From positions 14,506,144-14,570,143 of the forward strand of contig CM065687.1 in the NCBI GenBank assembly GCA_017654935.2: 64,000 nt of DNA, given 5' to 3'. A program made the translations under genes and the position numbers. The stretch is from Phymorhynchus buccinoides. Its lineage: Eukaryota > Mollusca > Gastropoda > Neogastropoda > Raphitomidae. Within the stretch, counting starts at the first letter, position 1. The number at the start of each line of letters is the position of its first letter. The notes beneath the pieces are model-generated. The model worked only from the letters and a program-made list of their open reading frames with translations. It ran no database searches and was not told the origin of the DNA. Shown piece by piece: positions 33,534-45,242 of the stretch.

Positions 33534-36266
33534 ATTGATTGATTGAATTTTATTTATAGAGGGTAATAGAGTAAGCAATAACATGCTTTTTTACATCCAG
33601 CCCTCTGGACAAAATACATATATAAAAGTAGAAAATGGAAAACGAAAATAAACACATACAAAGTAATATAAAGCATGCAAAAAACATCCCTATATTGTAA
33701 CACATCAATAACAAAATCAAACCTATTATTATTAACTATGCTAATTATTAACATTCAAAATGTGTGAAGTAAGCGCATACACACGGGAAAATAAAACCCA
33801 ATCCTACTTTTCACACTCATCTTTAAACATTCAAAATAGAGAAGTGCACAAACATAAAAAATTAAAAAATACCTCAATCATACTTCATCATTAAAATGTA
33901 CTTATTTGAAGAAACCCATGCATATAATAAGTCAAACATAGTATTACTTTACCTACTCGTCTTAGCATGCACAATTTAAAATGTAAATACATGTACCCAT
34001 GGCAACATGAAACCTATTCCTACATTCCATTATTCATTTTTAGCATGAACATATTAAAAAGTAAACACACACTCGTAACAAAAGCAAACCTAGTCATATT
34101 ATTTGCAAGCGAATACACATATTAAAAAGTAAATACTGCTCATAACGAAATCAAGCCTGAACCTACTTTCTAGTCCTCATCTTTAACACACACATAAGTA
34201 AAACTTAACTCATTACAAAATGAAAACTAATCCTTATTTTACATACTCGTAACATGTACACATTTTGAATTTAAAGCCGATACACATAATAAAATCAAGC
34301 CTAAGCCCATTTTACATACTAATCTTAAAAATACATCAAGCTTAAATGTAAGCACATAGGCTACACATGACAGAATAAAACCAAATCCTATTCTACATAC
34401 TCAAAATGCACGCATGCACTTTGGAACAGTCAGTACACATTACTGTATTTTGTTGTTGCGTGGATGCCTTCCTCTCATGGCGACACATCACCACACAAAA
34501 TTTGAAGCGATTCGGTTAAGCGGTTCGGGGGATATCTTTGGGACAGACAGAAAACCCACATTACTGACTGTTCGAAAGTGCATTGATTCTGAATGTGTGA
34601 CTTTTCAAGAGGAGGGGGAAGTTGTTGAAAGGGGCATTTTGTTGACTGAACTCGTTCTGATTAACGATTTTTTTGAATGAACTTAATGTTAAAAGAATAA
34701 ATTCAGTTTTGTTATGAGGTGGGTGCGTTTTATTGAGTTCGTGAGTTTTCGGAGATGATTGTCTTTCTGGGCCTTAACTTTTGGTCGCTAGTGTACATGC
34801 GATGGGGAATCTGCGGAGTTCATATACTGTGATCGGATCTACAAACAGGTTTTCCTAGTTGAGTGCATGTGGGGGTGAGGGGTGTGTGTGGTTGACAGGG
34901 GACTAAAGGGCGACAGTAATTGTATATATAAATTATTGTAGATAATGTATTTGTGAGTTATTGTAGCGAGTAACGTTTTGGAGTAGCCTTTTGGATTACA
35001 CGTTTCTTATTGAGTCCCCTTTACCCTTCCATTTACCCCCTGATTTAACTCGTTAGGACTGGTGGCTAGGGATGGTTGGGAAAGGGGAGGGGGGTATAGC
35101 CTGGGAAACTTTCTTCGCGTTTATCATCTTTCTTCTATCTAAAGTAAATAGGCCCGCTCTTGTCCCTTTCCCCATCCATTTCATCTTCTAGGTTTTGTAT
35201 GTATATGCGGTGTGCCTGAATCTTAAATAAATGTTGTTTTGTGAATGTTACTCTTAGCCTGGACTGGTGTGTGGTTGGGGGTGCGCTTGTGGTCCTGTGC
35301 TCCTCTCTCTGAATCGTCCACTCTTGGGGTTGATTCCTTGGGATTGACCCTGTGAGTTTGACAGTGTGTACTGTATGTGGTTAACAGTTTCCGACTGAGA
35401 CCACTGTCCTGTATAGTAGTAGTAGTAGTGTAATAGGGCTAGAAGTGGGCCTATCGGCCCTTTCTTGATTGTTGAATTTAATTAGGTTTCACAATGATTG
35501 CGCAAACCTAAGCTAAACTAGTCTTAATTTATTTTTTATTTTTTGGGAATGGACTTTCATTTTTAATGATCAAAAAATTTGAAAGCTCTTATCATCTTGG
35601 TTCAGAAGCTTTTTAAGTGTTAATATTAGGTGCCTGTTTGATGTTTGTATAGTGAGATTCCAGAGATTCTTTTAGGAATGGATATGTTTTTACACTGACT
35701 GCAATCATGGGTTCTCTCTCTCTCTCTTTCACCACAACTGCAGATTTCAAACCAACAACAGTCAATGCAATCATATAATTTGACATTTTACACATTTTAT
35801 TTAAGTATTCTGATTAGGAGGCAAAAGACATTAACAAGTGAAAACATGAATTAAATCAAAATATGATAAATCATGTTATTGTCTGCATTCAAATTTAATA
35901 TGCAGCAAACAAAGGTATTGCTTGTCAGATACTTAAGCCAAACTTCAAATCAATTAAAACCAGAAAACCCCTCTCTCTCTCTCCCCTCTCTCTCATTACT
36001 AAGTTTGAATGAAAATTAAAAAAAAAAACCACTGCAGAAAGCATTTTCACACACGAGTTACAAACACTTTTCTCAAACTTTTCTTCAGCCATTGTATGTA
36101 ATATACATCCAGATCTACTGCCATGAAAAAGTAATGCTATGAAATTATCAAACACAAAAATCGTATGCAAATTTAAAAAAAGGGTGGCATGTCTGGCTCT
36201 CCATTGAAACCAGAAAACCTCCTCCCAGTCTCTCTCACTGTCTTTCTCTCTCTCTATCTCATATTA

Positions 36267-36428
36267 CAGTGGAACATCCCTTATAAGACTCACTCCCATA
36301 TAAGACCTGCTTATGTGAGACACTTCACTTCTTTGTAAGTATTAAAATTACCTCCCTTAAAAGACAACTCCCTTATAAGACCTCATTTTTGGATGATTTT
36401 TGAAGGTCTTATAAGGAAGGTTCCACTG
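36267..36428. mobile_element. pogo-like MITE, copy 4
   Basis: Block 2 counterpart of the copy at 2416-2579, TA flanks intact. The pre-insertion-like site is also present at 35991-36000. Confidence 0.85.
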
Positions 36429-36918
36429 TACTAAGTTTGAATTTAAAAAACTACAATAACAACTGCAGAAAGTATTTTCACACACACAATCCTTACAAAC
36501 ACTTTTCTCAAAATTTTCTTCAGCCATTGTATGTACCGGTAATATACATCCAGATCTACTGCCAGGAAAAAGTAATGCTTTGAAATTATTAGATGGTCTT
36601 TGCACCCGTATGAGCTGTGCATGTTACAGGCGAAAACCTCATGGTCAGACCTACTGCCAGGAAAAAGTAATGCTTTGAAATTATCAGATGGTCTTTGCAC
36701 CCTTATGAGCTGTGCACGTTACAGGTGAAAACTTCATGGTCAGATCTACTGCCAGGAAAAAGTAATGCTTTGAAATTATTAAGTGGTCTTTGCACCCTTA
36801 TGAGCTGTGCACGTTACAGGTGAAAACTTCATGGTCAGATCTACTGCCAGGAAAAAGTAATGCTTTGAAATTATTAAGTGGTCTTTGCACCCTTATGAGC
36901 TGTGCACGTTACTGGCAG

Positions 36919-37036
36919 AAACCTCATGCGCTAACCCGCAAATAAGTAAAAGCATGAGCTTATTCTATCCGCTTATTTCTGACTTTTACTTATTTGCGGA
37001 TATATACGCATGAGGGGATATATGCACATGAGGTTT
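36919..37036. mobile_element. Hairpin (foldback) element, copy 3
   Basis: Block 2 counterpart of 3040-3157 with both inverted-repeat pairs conserved. Confidence 0.6.
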
Positions 37037-38236
37037 CCGCGCAGCCCCAAATTGCTCAGTGTGCAGAAAGGGAAGTCAAACATTCTCTCAAACCTGAAAT
37101 CCCATGCTTCAATGTTCTCTGAATCTTCCCGGTCCTGAAGTGGTGACCACATTAAGCATAATGTCCAATGTGTGTGTACATGATGGGTGCATGGGATAGT
37201 GTTAGAGCTGCATATCTATCACTTTGTTTTAGTCTGCCATCAATTCTGGCAGAAATGTTTGGTTTTATAAGACCATGGCTCTGGGTGACAAGGTGGCCAA
37301 TCCTGAAGTCTATGTCTATCAGCTTTTTCAATGCTGATTTCTGGAACATGCCTCAACTACTTTCACCCATGTTTTGAGGATCTTACTTTGTTGTGCTGAG
37401 CGTCCAATGTATTTTTCCATTTATGTTCTTTTAAACTCCCCCCTTTAAAAAGACCTTATGAAAGGATTTGACAGGCTCTCTTTAAACAAAATACAAAGCT
37501 GAGGCAGTGGCAAGCTGTGGCAAGGATACAATATGAGGAGGTGAGAAAGGGACATTGGCCCCAAATTATTAAATAACAAAAAATCATCTGCAGCCTGCAC
37601 AGCACAACCGTAAAAACAACAAATGAATTCAGTCACATATCGTGAAGAAAAGCACTCGTGCAGCTCAACATGAATGATACTATAACATAAAATAACAAAT
37701 CAAAGAAATAATACAAGCCATGTAGTATTATATACCCACCACACCATAAAATACCATGCCCTAGCATATTATATCACAACAACACTAAAATAATTTATAG
37801 TAAAAGTTATCCAAAATTTTAAGATTCACATAGTTAGATTAACTTACTACGCCCGTATAATATTCTCATTCTTCCACGTACCCTTTTTTTGCACATTGAT
37901 TATTTTTATCTCGTAATGGTGGGGTGTCAGGGTCTTTCCAACTCCACAAACTTGAAGAGAAATTAAGAGTGGTGATGTCTGCGATTGATCATTGGCAGTT
38001 ACAAGACACCTTGTAATATACATTAAAATCGCTGCACTTAGCACACGTTAAACCCAGTGGCAATGAAAAAATTGTCATTTGGTTAAATTTTAACTAACAC
38101 ACACATCCCTTTTGTTCCTCATCAGTCACACAAAAATCGCATGCAAATTTAAAAAAAGGGTGGCGTGTGTCTGGCTCTCCATTGAAATCAGAAAACCTCC
38201 TCCCAGTCTCTCTCACTCACTCTCTCTCTCATATTA

Positions 38237-38392
38237 CAGTGGAACCTCTCTTATAAGACCTCCCATTATAAGACTCACTCCCATAAGACCTACTTATGTG
38301 ACACTTCACTTCTTTGTAAGTATTAAAATTACCTCCCTTAAAAGACCTCATTTTGGATGTGTTTTGAAGGTCTTATAAGGGAGGTTCCACTG
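38237..38392. mobile_element. pogo-like MITE, copy 5
   Basis: Block 2 counterpart of 4369-4537, slightly shorter internally. Confidence 0.85.
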
Positions 38393-38590
38393 TTCTAAGT
38401 TTGAATTTAAAAAACAACAATAACAACTGCAGAAAGTATTTTCACACACACAAGCCTTACAAACACTTTTCTCAAAATTTTCTTCAGCCATTGTATGTAC
38501 CGGTAATATACATCTAGATCTACTGCCAGGAAAAAGTAATGCTTTGAAATTATCAGATGGTCTTTGCACCCATATGAGCTGTGCATGTTA

Positions 38591-38811
38591 GTTAGCATAC
38601 TTGTGGCGGTACCATAGCCGATGAGGTTTAACCGAGGCGTGGTTACCGCTACACCTATCTGTATTGTTAAAAAACAATCGGGACTTTACTGGAGTTGCAC
38701 TGCCTCCGGGCATTGCCTCCAGTATTGTTCCCACCATCTTTGTATCTACAAATGTCCCATATGTGTCTGTTCCAGACCGAGAGGACGTAAAGCACCATTT
38801 TTCATTCATTC
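38591..38811 (+). mobile_element. SINE-like insertion, block 2 copy
   Basis: Counterpart of 4736-4972 with the same 15-bp flanking duplications (38576-38590, 38812-38826) and several internal small deletions. Same (CATT)n-type tail. Confidence 0.75.
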
Positions 38812-38928
38812 GAGCTGTGCATGTTACAGGCAGAAACCTCATGGTCAGATCTACTGCCAGGAAAAAGTAATGCTTTGAAATTATCAGATGGTCTTTGCAC
38901 CCTTATGAGCTGTGCACGTTACAGGCAG

Positions 38929-39048
38929 AAACCTCATGAGTTAACCCGCAAATAAGTAAAAGCATGAGCTTATTCTCTCCGCTTATTTCTGACTTTTACT
39001 TATTTGCGGATATATATACGCATGAGGGGATATATGCACATGAGGTTT
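38929..39048. mobile_element. Hairpin (foldback) element, copy 4
   Basis: Block 2 counterpart of 5090-5209 with both inverted-repeat pairs conserved. Confidence 0.6.
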
Positions 39049-40898
39049 CCGCGCAGCTCCAAATAGCTCAAAGTGTGCAGAAAGGGAAGTAAAACATTCT
39101 CTCAAACCTGAAATCACATGCTTCAATGTTCTCTAAATCTTCCGGGTCCTGAAGAGGTAACCACATTAAGCATAATGTCCAATGTGTGTGTACATGATGG
39201 GTGCATGGGATAGTGTTAGAGCTGCATATCTATCACCTTGTTTTAGTCTGCCATCAATTCTGGCAGAAATGTTTGGTTTTATATGGCTCTGGATGACAAG
39301 GTGGCCAATCCTGAAGTCTATGTCTATCAGATGTCAACCCCCATCCCCCTTTAAAAGAATTTAACAGGCGGCTCTTTTAAAAAAAATAAAAAGCTGAGGC
39401 AGTGGCAAGGATACAATAATGAAAAAAATGATGGGGAGCTAAGAAAGGGACATTGTCCCAAAATTATTAATATTCAGTCACATATTGTGAAGAAAAGCAC
39501 TTGTGCAGCTCAACATGAATGATACTATAACATAAAATAGCAAATCAAAGAAATAACACAAGACATGTAGTATTATATACCCACCACACGATAACATACC
39601 ATGCCCTAGCATACCATAGCACAACACTAAGTTATCATGCACTATTATAAGATTCACTTACTACGCTCGTATAACATTCTCATTCTTTCATATACGTTTT
39701 TGCACATTGATTTTTTTCATCTCGTAATGGTGGGGTCTCAGGGTCTTTCCAACTCCACAAACTTGAAGAGAAATTAAGAGTGGTGATGTCTGCGATTGGC
39801 ACAGTTACAAGACACCTCGTAATATACATTAAAAACACTGCACACATGTTAAACCCAGTGGCAATGAAAAAGTTGTCATTTGGTCAAAATTTATCCCCCC
39901 CCCCCCCCCCCCCCTCAGTCACACAAAAATTGTATGCAAATTTTAAAAAAATGAATGGCGCGCTTCTGGCTGTGATGTGCTCTCCAGGTTGGAGCCACCC
40001 GAATTTCACAGACGCCTCTAGTGTTCCCGATCACACAGATCTGTACGTAAATTACGTACAAAGTTTCAAGTTTGACGTATACATTTTTCAGTCAATGTGT
40101 CATTGTGACGTACAGTTTTTCTCTCAGCCGATTGCTTCCTCAAACGTGTTCGCCACGATCAGAATGTCGAAGCCATTTCGGCTTGCGGGAAACGATCAAC
40201 AGAATTCTTTCACTACAATATCATGCTTGAAGCAGACAACAAAAACTATCATGAACCACAGAGTAATTTCCCTTTGTTTCTCGCCACCCATACTGCTCAC
40301 ACATGCACTGCTGCCAAGCCTAGGCCGCGCGTTTCTTGGAAGGTAAAAAATGGCGCTGCTTCGCTGGATTGCGAAAACTTCGACGTGAAGTTCTTCCAAA
40401 GACTGAAGTTTTAAGTGAGGTGACAAAAACCCTCGAACCAGTTCCAGGCCCTTCAAGTTCTACTTCAACTGTCAGTAGTGATGAAAAGAAGAAAGTAACT
40501 CGCAAACCAAGCCAAGTTGGTGTGAAGAATTTGAATGGCTTTAGCATCGTGGTGGTAAAGAGATTTGTCTTTATTTTAGAGCATATTGTCCATTTATTAC
40601 GGCTTTTATTTTGACCCTCCACATTTTTTAAATGACCCTTAAAATTTGGGGGCAAAGGGTCATGATGACCCTTCAAATATTGGAAGCATGGGGAACACTG
40701 CCTCTGTGTGTGATTATAAAGTACCAACTACCAAAACAAGATGCGCTTCAAAAACATGCATGACAATTACCGTTTAAATCAAAACACACACATGATTGTA
40801 TCACATTAGAACAGTATTGCTTGACACAAAACATACTATGCCAATATTATAAACACCTTACTTGTACTTAACTTAGATTATGTCAACTCTAAGTTTTA

Positions 40899-41041
40899 GT
40901 GGAACCTCCCTTATAAGACTCCCTCCCATACAAGACCTACTTTTCTGAGATATTGCCCTTCTTTATAAGTATTAAAATTACCTCCCATATAAGACCTCAT
41001 TTTGGACCATTTTTGAAAGTCTTATAAGGGAGGTCCCACTG
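40899..41041. mobile_element. pogo-like MITE, copy 6
   Basis: Block 2 counterpart of 7068-7227. Its arms (TCCCTTATAAGAC / GTCTTATAAGGGA) are better preserved than in block 1. Confidence 0.75.
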
Positions 41042-41099
41042 TACTGAAGTTGCGATATCACCACTACATTTCTGACATGTCCATGGAAAAAGGTGGGAT

Positions 41100-42159
41100 A
41101 ACCCTTGAAATATCCATTGAAATTGATGTTTGCTCTCAATGTCAACATAATAGTATAACATGATACTATTCAACACTGCCATAAGACAACAGTCGGAACT
41201 CTCAGTCCAACTCAATGTGGCCAGCAGATATGAAATATCCACTGAAATTGATGTTTGCTCTCAATGTCAACATAATATAACATGATACTATTCACTACTG
41301 TGCCATGAGACAACAGTCAAAAGTCTCAGTCCAACTCAAGGACGGTGGCCAGCAGATATGACTCTGAAATATCCACTGAAATTGATGTTTGCTCTCAATG
41401 TCAACATAATATAACATGATACTATTCAACAATGTGGCCAGCAGATATGAAATATCCACTGAAATTGAGACAACAGTCAAAAGTCTCAGTCCAACTCAAT
41501 GTGGCCAGCAGATATGAAATATCCACTGAAATTGATGTTTGCTCTCAATGTCAACATAATATAACATGATACTATTCAACACTGTGCCATGAGACAACTC
41601 AAAATTCAACAGTCATTGAAAGTCTCAGTCCAACTCAACTCAAGGTGGCCAGCAGATATGAAATATCCACTGAAATTGATGTTTGCTCTCAATGTCAACA
41701 TAATATAACATGATACTATTCACTACTGTGCCATAAGACAACAGTCAAAAGTCTCAGGCCAACTCAATCTGGCCAGCAGATATGAAATATCCACTGAAAT
41801 TGATGTTTGCTCTCAATGTCAACATAATATAACATGATACTATTCAGTCGAAACTCTCAGTCCAACTGTGCCATGAGACAACAGTCACAAAGTCGAAACT
41901 CTCAGTCCAACTCAAGGTGGCCAGCAGATATGAAATATCCACTGAAATTGATGTTTGCTCTCAATGTCAACATAATATAACATGATACTATTCACTACTG
42001 TGCCATAAGACAACAGTCGAAACTCTCACAACAGTCAGATATGAAAAACTGAAATTGATGTTTCTCAGTCCAACTCAAGGTGGCCAGCAGATATGAAATA
42101 TCCACTGAAATTGATGTTTGCTCTCAATGTCAACATAATAGTATAACATGATACTTTCA
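41100..42159. repeat. ~130-bp satellite array, block 2, first part
   Basis: Same monomer as 7281-8127, longer and more rearranged. Interrupted at 42160 by a non-autonomous element and resumed at 42650. Confidence 0.92.
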
Positions 42160-42649
42160 CAGGGTTCCCATGGCTTTCAGCTATCCCCAAGTAAGGACCT
42201 GTAGGCCTAAGGATAATCTCCCATCTTTTAGCCAACAATCTTGAAAGGAACACTTTCCCAGCATTGTGAACAATGTCTAAGCAGATACAAAAACAATAGC
42301 TGACACAGATATACGCATTTTCTCACAAAACGACACCAGGATAAAGAACGAGATTTCAGTCCAATTTCTCTTGACACTCGCGGTGCATCGTTCGTCTGCT
42401 AAGTGGTCAGTTGAAACAGGAAGGTGGGGGAGGGGGGTAAGGTGGAGTAGGTGCTGAGCAATGTTTCTCAAGTGTAAAAGTGCTGCTTCTGCGATCTATT
42501 TTGAGTATGGTCTTGCTACTCAGGGCAGGTTTTGGCAGCTGTCAGGACTTGTAAGGACCTTGAAGTGAATGTAAGCACTTGTAAGGCCTTACTTGGAGAT
42601 TTCAATTGGTCAAGACTTATAAGGACTGGTAAGGCCCCTATGAACCCTG
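42160..42649. mobile_element. hAT-like non-autonomous element inside the satellite
   Basis: The 490-bp interruption begins CAGGGTTC and ends GAACCCTG, short inverted ends of the hAT type. Internal sequence contains several TAAGGAC/AAGGCC stretches and no ORF. Flanks both contain TTTCA, but an 8-bp duplication could not be defined cleanly. Block 1 has only its internal left part (about 8128-8399), cut by the sequence gap. Confidence 0.5.
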
Positions 42650-43338
42650 TTTCAACACTGTGCCATGAGACAACAGTCAAAACTCTCAGTCCAACTCAAG
42701 GTGGCCAGCAGATATGAAATATCCACTGAAATTGATGATTGCTGTCAATGTCAACATAATATAACATGATACTATTCAACACTGTGCCATTAGACAACAG
42801 TCAAAACTCAGTCCAACTCAAGGTGGCCAGCAGATATGAAATATCCACTGAAATTGATGTTTGCTCTCAATGTGAACATAATATTATAACATGATGCTAT
42901 TCACTACTGTGCCATAAGACAACAGTCAAAAGTCTCAGTCCAACTCAAGGTGGCCAGCAGATATGAAATATCCACTGAAATTGATGTTTGCTCTCAATGT
43001 CAACATAATAGTATAACATGATACTATTCAACTGTGCCATGAGACAACAGTCAAAACTCTCAGTCCAACTCAAGGACGGTGGCCAGCAGATATGAAATAT
43101 CCACTGAAATTGATGTTTGCTCTCAATGCCAACATAATATAACATGATACTATTCACATAATGTGCCATACGACAACAGTCAAAAGTCTCAGTCCAACTC
43201 AAGGTGGCCAGCAGATATGAAATATCCACTGAAATTGATGTTTGCTCTCAATGTCAACATAGTATAACATGATACTATTCAACACTGCCATGAGACAACA
43301 GTCGAAACTCTCAGTCCAACTCAAGGTGGCCAGCAGAT
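42650..43338. repeat. ~130-bp satellite array, block 2, second part
   Basis: Continuation of the array at 41100. Ends where a LINE 3' fragment starts. If block 1 were complete this segment would lie in the gap. Confidence 0.9.
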
Positions 43339-44073
43339 CCAGTGCGCACAATATTTGGAACAACGCTGGGCATGATGTCCAAGATGTCTTTGGAAAAACA
43401 GGGTTCACAGTTCATCATAATTGTGGCTGTGGCACCGCAGTCCTCTGCAACACACAGAAACATGCACACAAAAATAAAGAATTTCTTAGACCTTCATTCA
43501 AGAAAACTCTTTTTTCATGCACACATCTTACCTCTTATAAATTACGCATCCACGTTATGGGATAGTGCTAGTGAAAATAATCTAAAATACATAACTCGCT
43601 TACACAAAAGAGCTTTAAAGCTTGTCCTACTTAAGTCTACTAGTTTGACAATGAATGACTATAAACAACTAAACATCTTTCCGTTTAAAGAAAGACTTTT
43701 CTTAAACAAATGCCTATGTATGTACAACATCGTAAACGGAACAGCCCCAAATAAAATAATAAGTTCCTTTACATTAAATGAAAATCGACATACTCATAAG
43801 CTTTCATTTCTTAAGCCCCATAACGATCTGTTCAAATCCAGCCTGACATACTCTGGGGGAAACACATGGAACAACTTGCCATCATCCTTGAAATCATGTC
43901 CATCTAAACCAGCTTTTAAAAAAGCTTTAAAGAAGCACCTGGTTGATAAATTGTAATCTGGCATTATTAAGATGTATATATGCATTGCATGTTCTTATGT
44001 CTGGAAATATTATTTTCTTCCTTCTATCTTCCCTTTCCTTCTGTTTTTTGTTTCTTTTTCCAATTGTGTGTAC

Positions 44074-44170
<97 letters not shown>

Positions 44171-44173
44171 CAG

Positions 44174-44204
<31 letters not shown>

Positions 44205-44550
44205 CGTGTGGCGCGCGCGCGCGCGGGTGTGTGTGAGTGAGCGTATGTGTGTGTGTGTGTGAGTGTATGTGCGCACACGCGCGCATGTGTGTGTGTGAGT
44301 GTTTCCTCTCCCGGCTTTCTTTCCCTCTCTCTTCCTCCCTACCCCGTTCTCTCTCTTCTGTTTGGTTCTTTGTTGTTTTTTTCTTTCATTATACTGATCA
44401 TAATGTTTTCTGTTTTGTGTTCCTGTAAATATGTTAAGTTCATATATTTTTGATTGATGTGTATATTTTTTGTATGAGGGCAGGATGAAAAAAAGCTTTG
44501 TTAGCTTATTCTTTAACCTTCAATAAAGATTATTTTGACTTGACTTGACT
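43339..44550 (+). pseudogene. 5'-truncated LINE: RT C-terminus, 3' UTR and tail
   Basis: Inserted at the end of the satellite. From about 43475 the frame is clean: RKLFFHAHILPLINYASTLW, then LHKRALKLV, SGGNTWNNLPSSLKS and KHLVDKL, stop at 43954-43956. This is the post-palm C-terminal region of a non-LTR reverse transcriptase. A GT microsatellite (44075-44310) sits in the 3' UTR; AATAAA at ~44522 and a TTGACTTGACTTGACT tail near 44535 mark the 3' end. 43339-43474 reads differently in frame and may be other sequence. Catalytic motifs are absent. Confidence 0.8.
44075..44310. repeat. (GT)n microsatellite with GC-rich interruption
   Basis: GT array with a GCGCGCGCGC stretch near 44212. ORFs of Cys/Val or Thr/His repeats are artefacts. 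Confidence 0.97.
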
Positions 44551-44897
44551 CGACACACACACATACGCACACACACAAAGACAAAGCATATTAACAGACC
44601 AACAAAAACTAACAAAACAAAAGTAACTTGTCACCAATGTATCTTGAGCATCTGTTGAATACATACATTTGTGTGTGTGTGTGTGGTTTTATTATTTTTC
44701 TTTTTTTCTTTGGGGGGGGGGGGGGGGGGGGTAGAAAAGTCTGAAACGAACAAGCATTGCAGAAGAAAAGAAATGAAAACATAAATGATTCATAACAAAA
44801 CCATCAGATAAAATGTAACACCAAGCTAATTCTGAGGCTGACTTTGGCTGGACCTAACTGAAACAAAAACAAACCAAACACGCGCATACATATCTGG
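44551..44897. other. Intergenic with poly-G tract
   Basis: CA repeats at 44553 and a G homopolymer at about 44713-44731. TTTATT at ~44689 reads AATAAA on the minus strand and could be a poly(A) signal for the F-box gene. Confidence 0.35.
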
Positions 44898-45228
44898 GGG
44901 GTCTAAAATCACTAACGTGAATAGACATTAAATGGAATAATACACACAGAGGCACACAGAGAGAGTCGAGAGAGGGAGAGAGAGAGAGTCGAAAGAAAGC
45001 CTGAGAAAACAAGAGACAAGAGAGTACAGACAGACACAAAGAGAGAGACACACACACATAGTTTCTTTTGGTCTAAAATCACTAATGTGAATAGACATTA
45101 AATTGAATAATATTAATACACACAGAGAGAAAGAGAGAGCTCTAGTGAAGAGAGGGAGGGAGTCGAGAGAAAAGAAGAGAGTAGAGACAGACACATAGAG
45201 AGAGACACACACACACACAGTGAGAGCC
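44898..45228. repeat. Tandem pair of GA/CA-rich units beside the F-box gene stop
   Basis: Two ~165-bp copies start with GGTCTAAAATCACTAA and GAATAGACATTAAAT, then GA-rich and CA-rich runs. Probably in the 3' UTR or just downstream of the F-box gene. Confidence 0.75.
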
Positions 45229-45242
45229 AGAGAGTTATCCAC

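Larger units (their letters stand above)
36155..38120. repeat. ~1.9-kb tandem unit, copy 1 of block 2
   Basis: Counterpart of 2300-4261 with one more full minisatellite monomer (36535-36905). Contains the pogo-like MITE at 36267-36428 and the hairpin element at 36919-37036. Confidence 0.85.
38121..39935. repeat. ~1.9-kb tandem unit, copy 2 of block 2
   Basis: Counterpart of 4262-6095, with the same SINE-like insertion (38591-38811). Ends in a short poly-C tract near 39896-39914 where block 1 has a mixed C-rich stretch. Confidence 0.85.

Noticed and set aside
39780..40346. 188-codon ORF in block 2
   Set aside because: The near-identical block 1 sequence does not keep the frame, and it runs through a poly-C tract.
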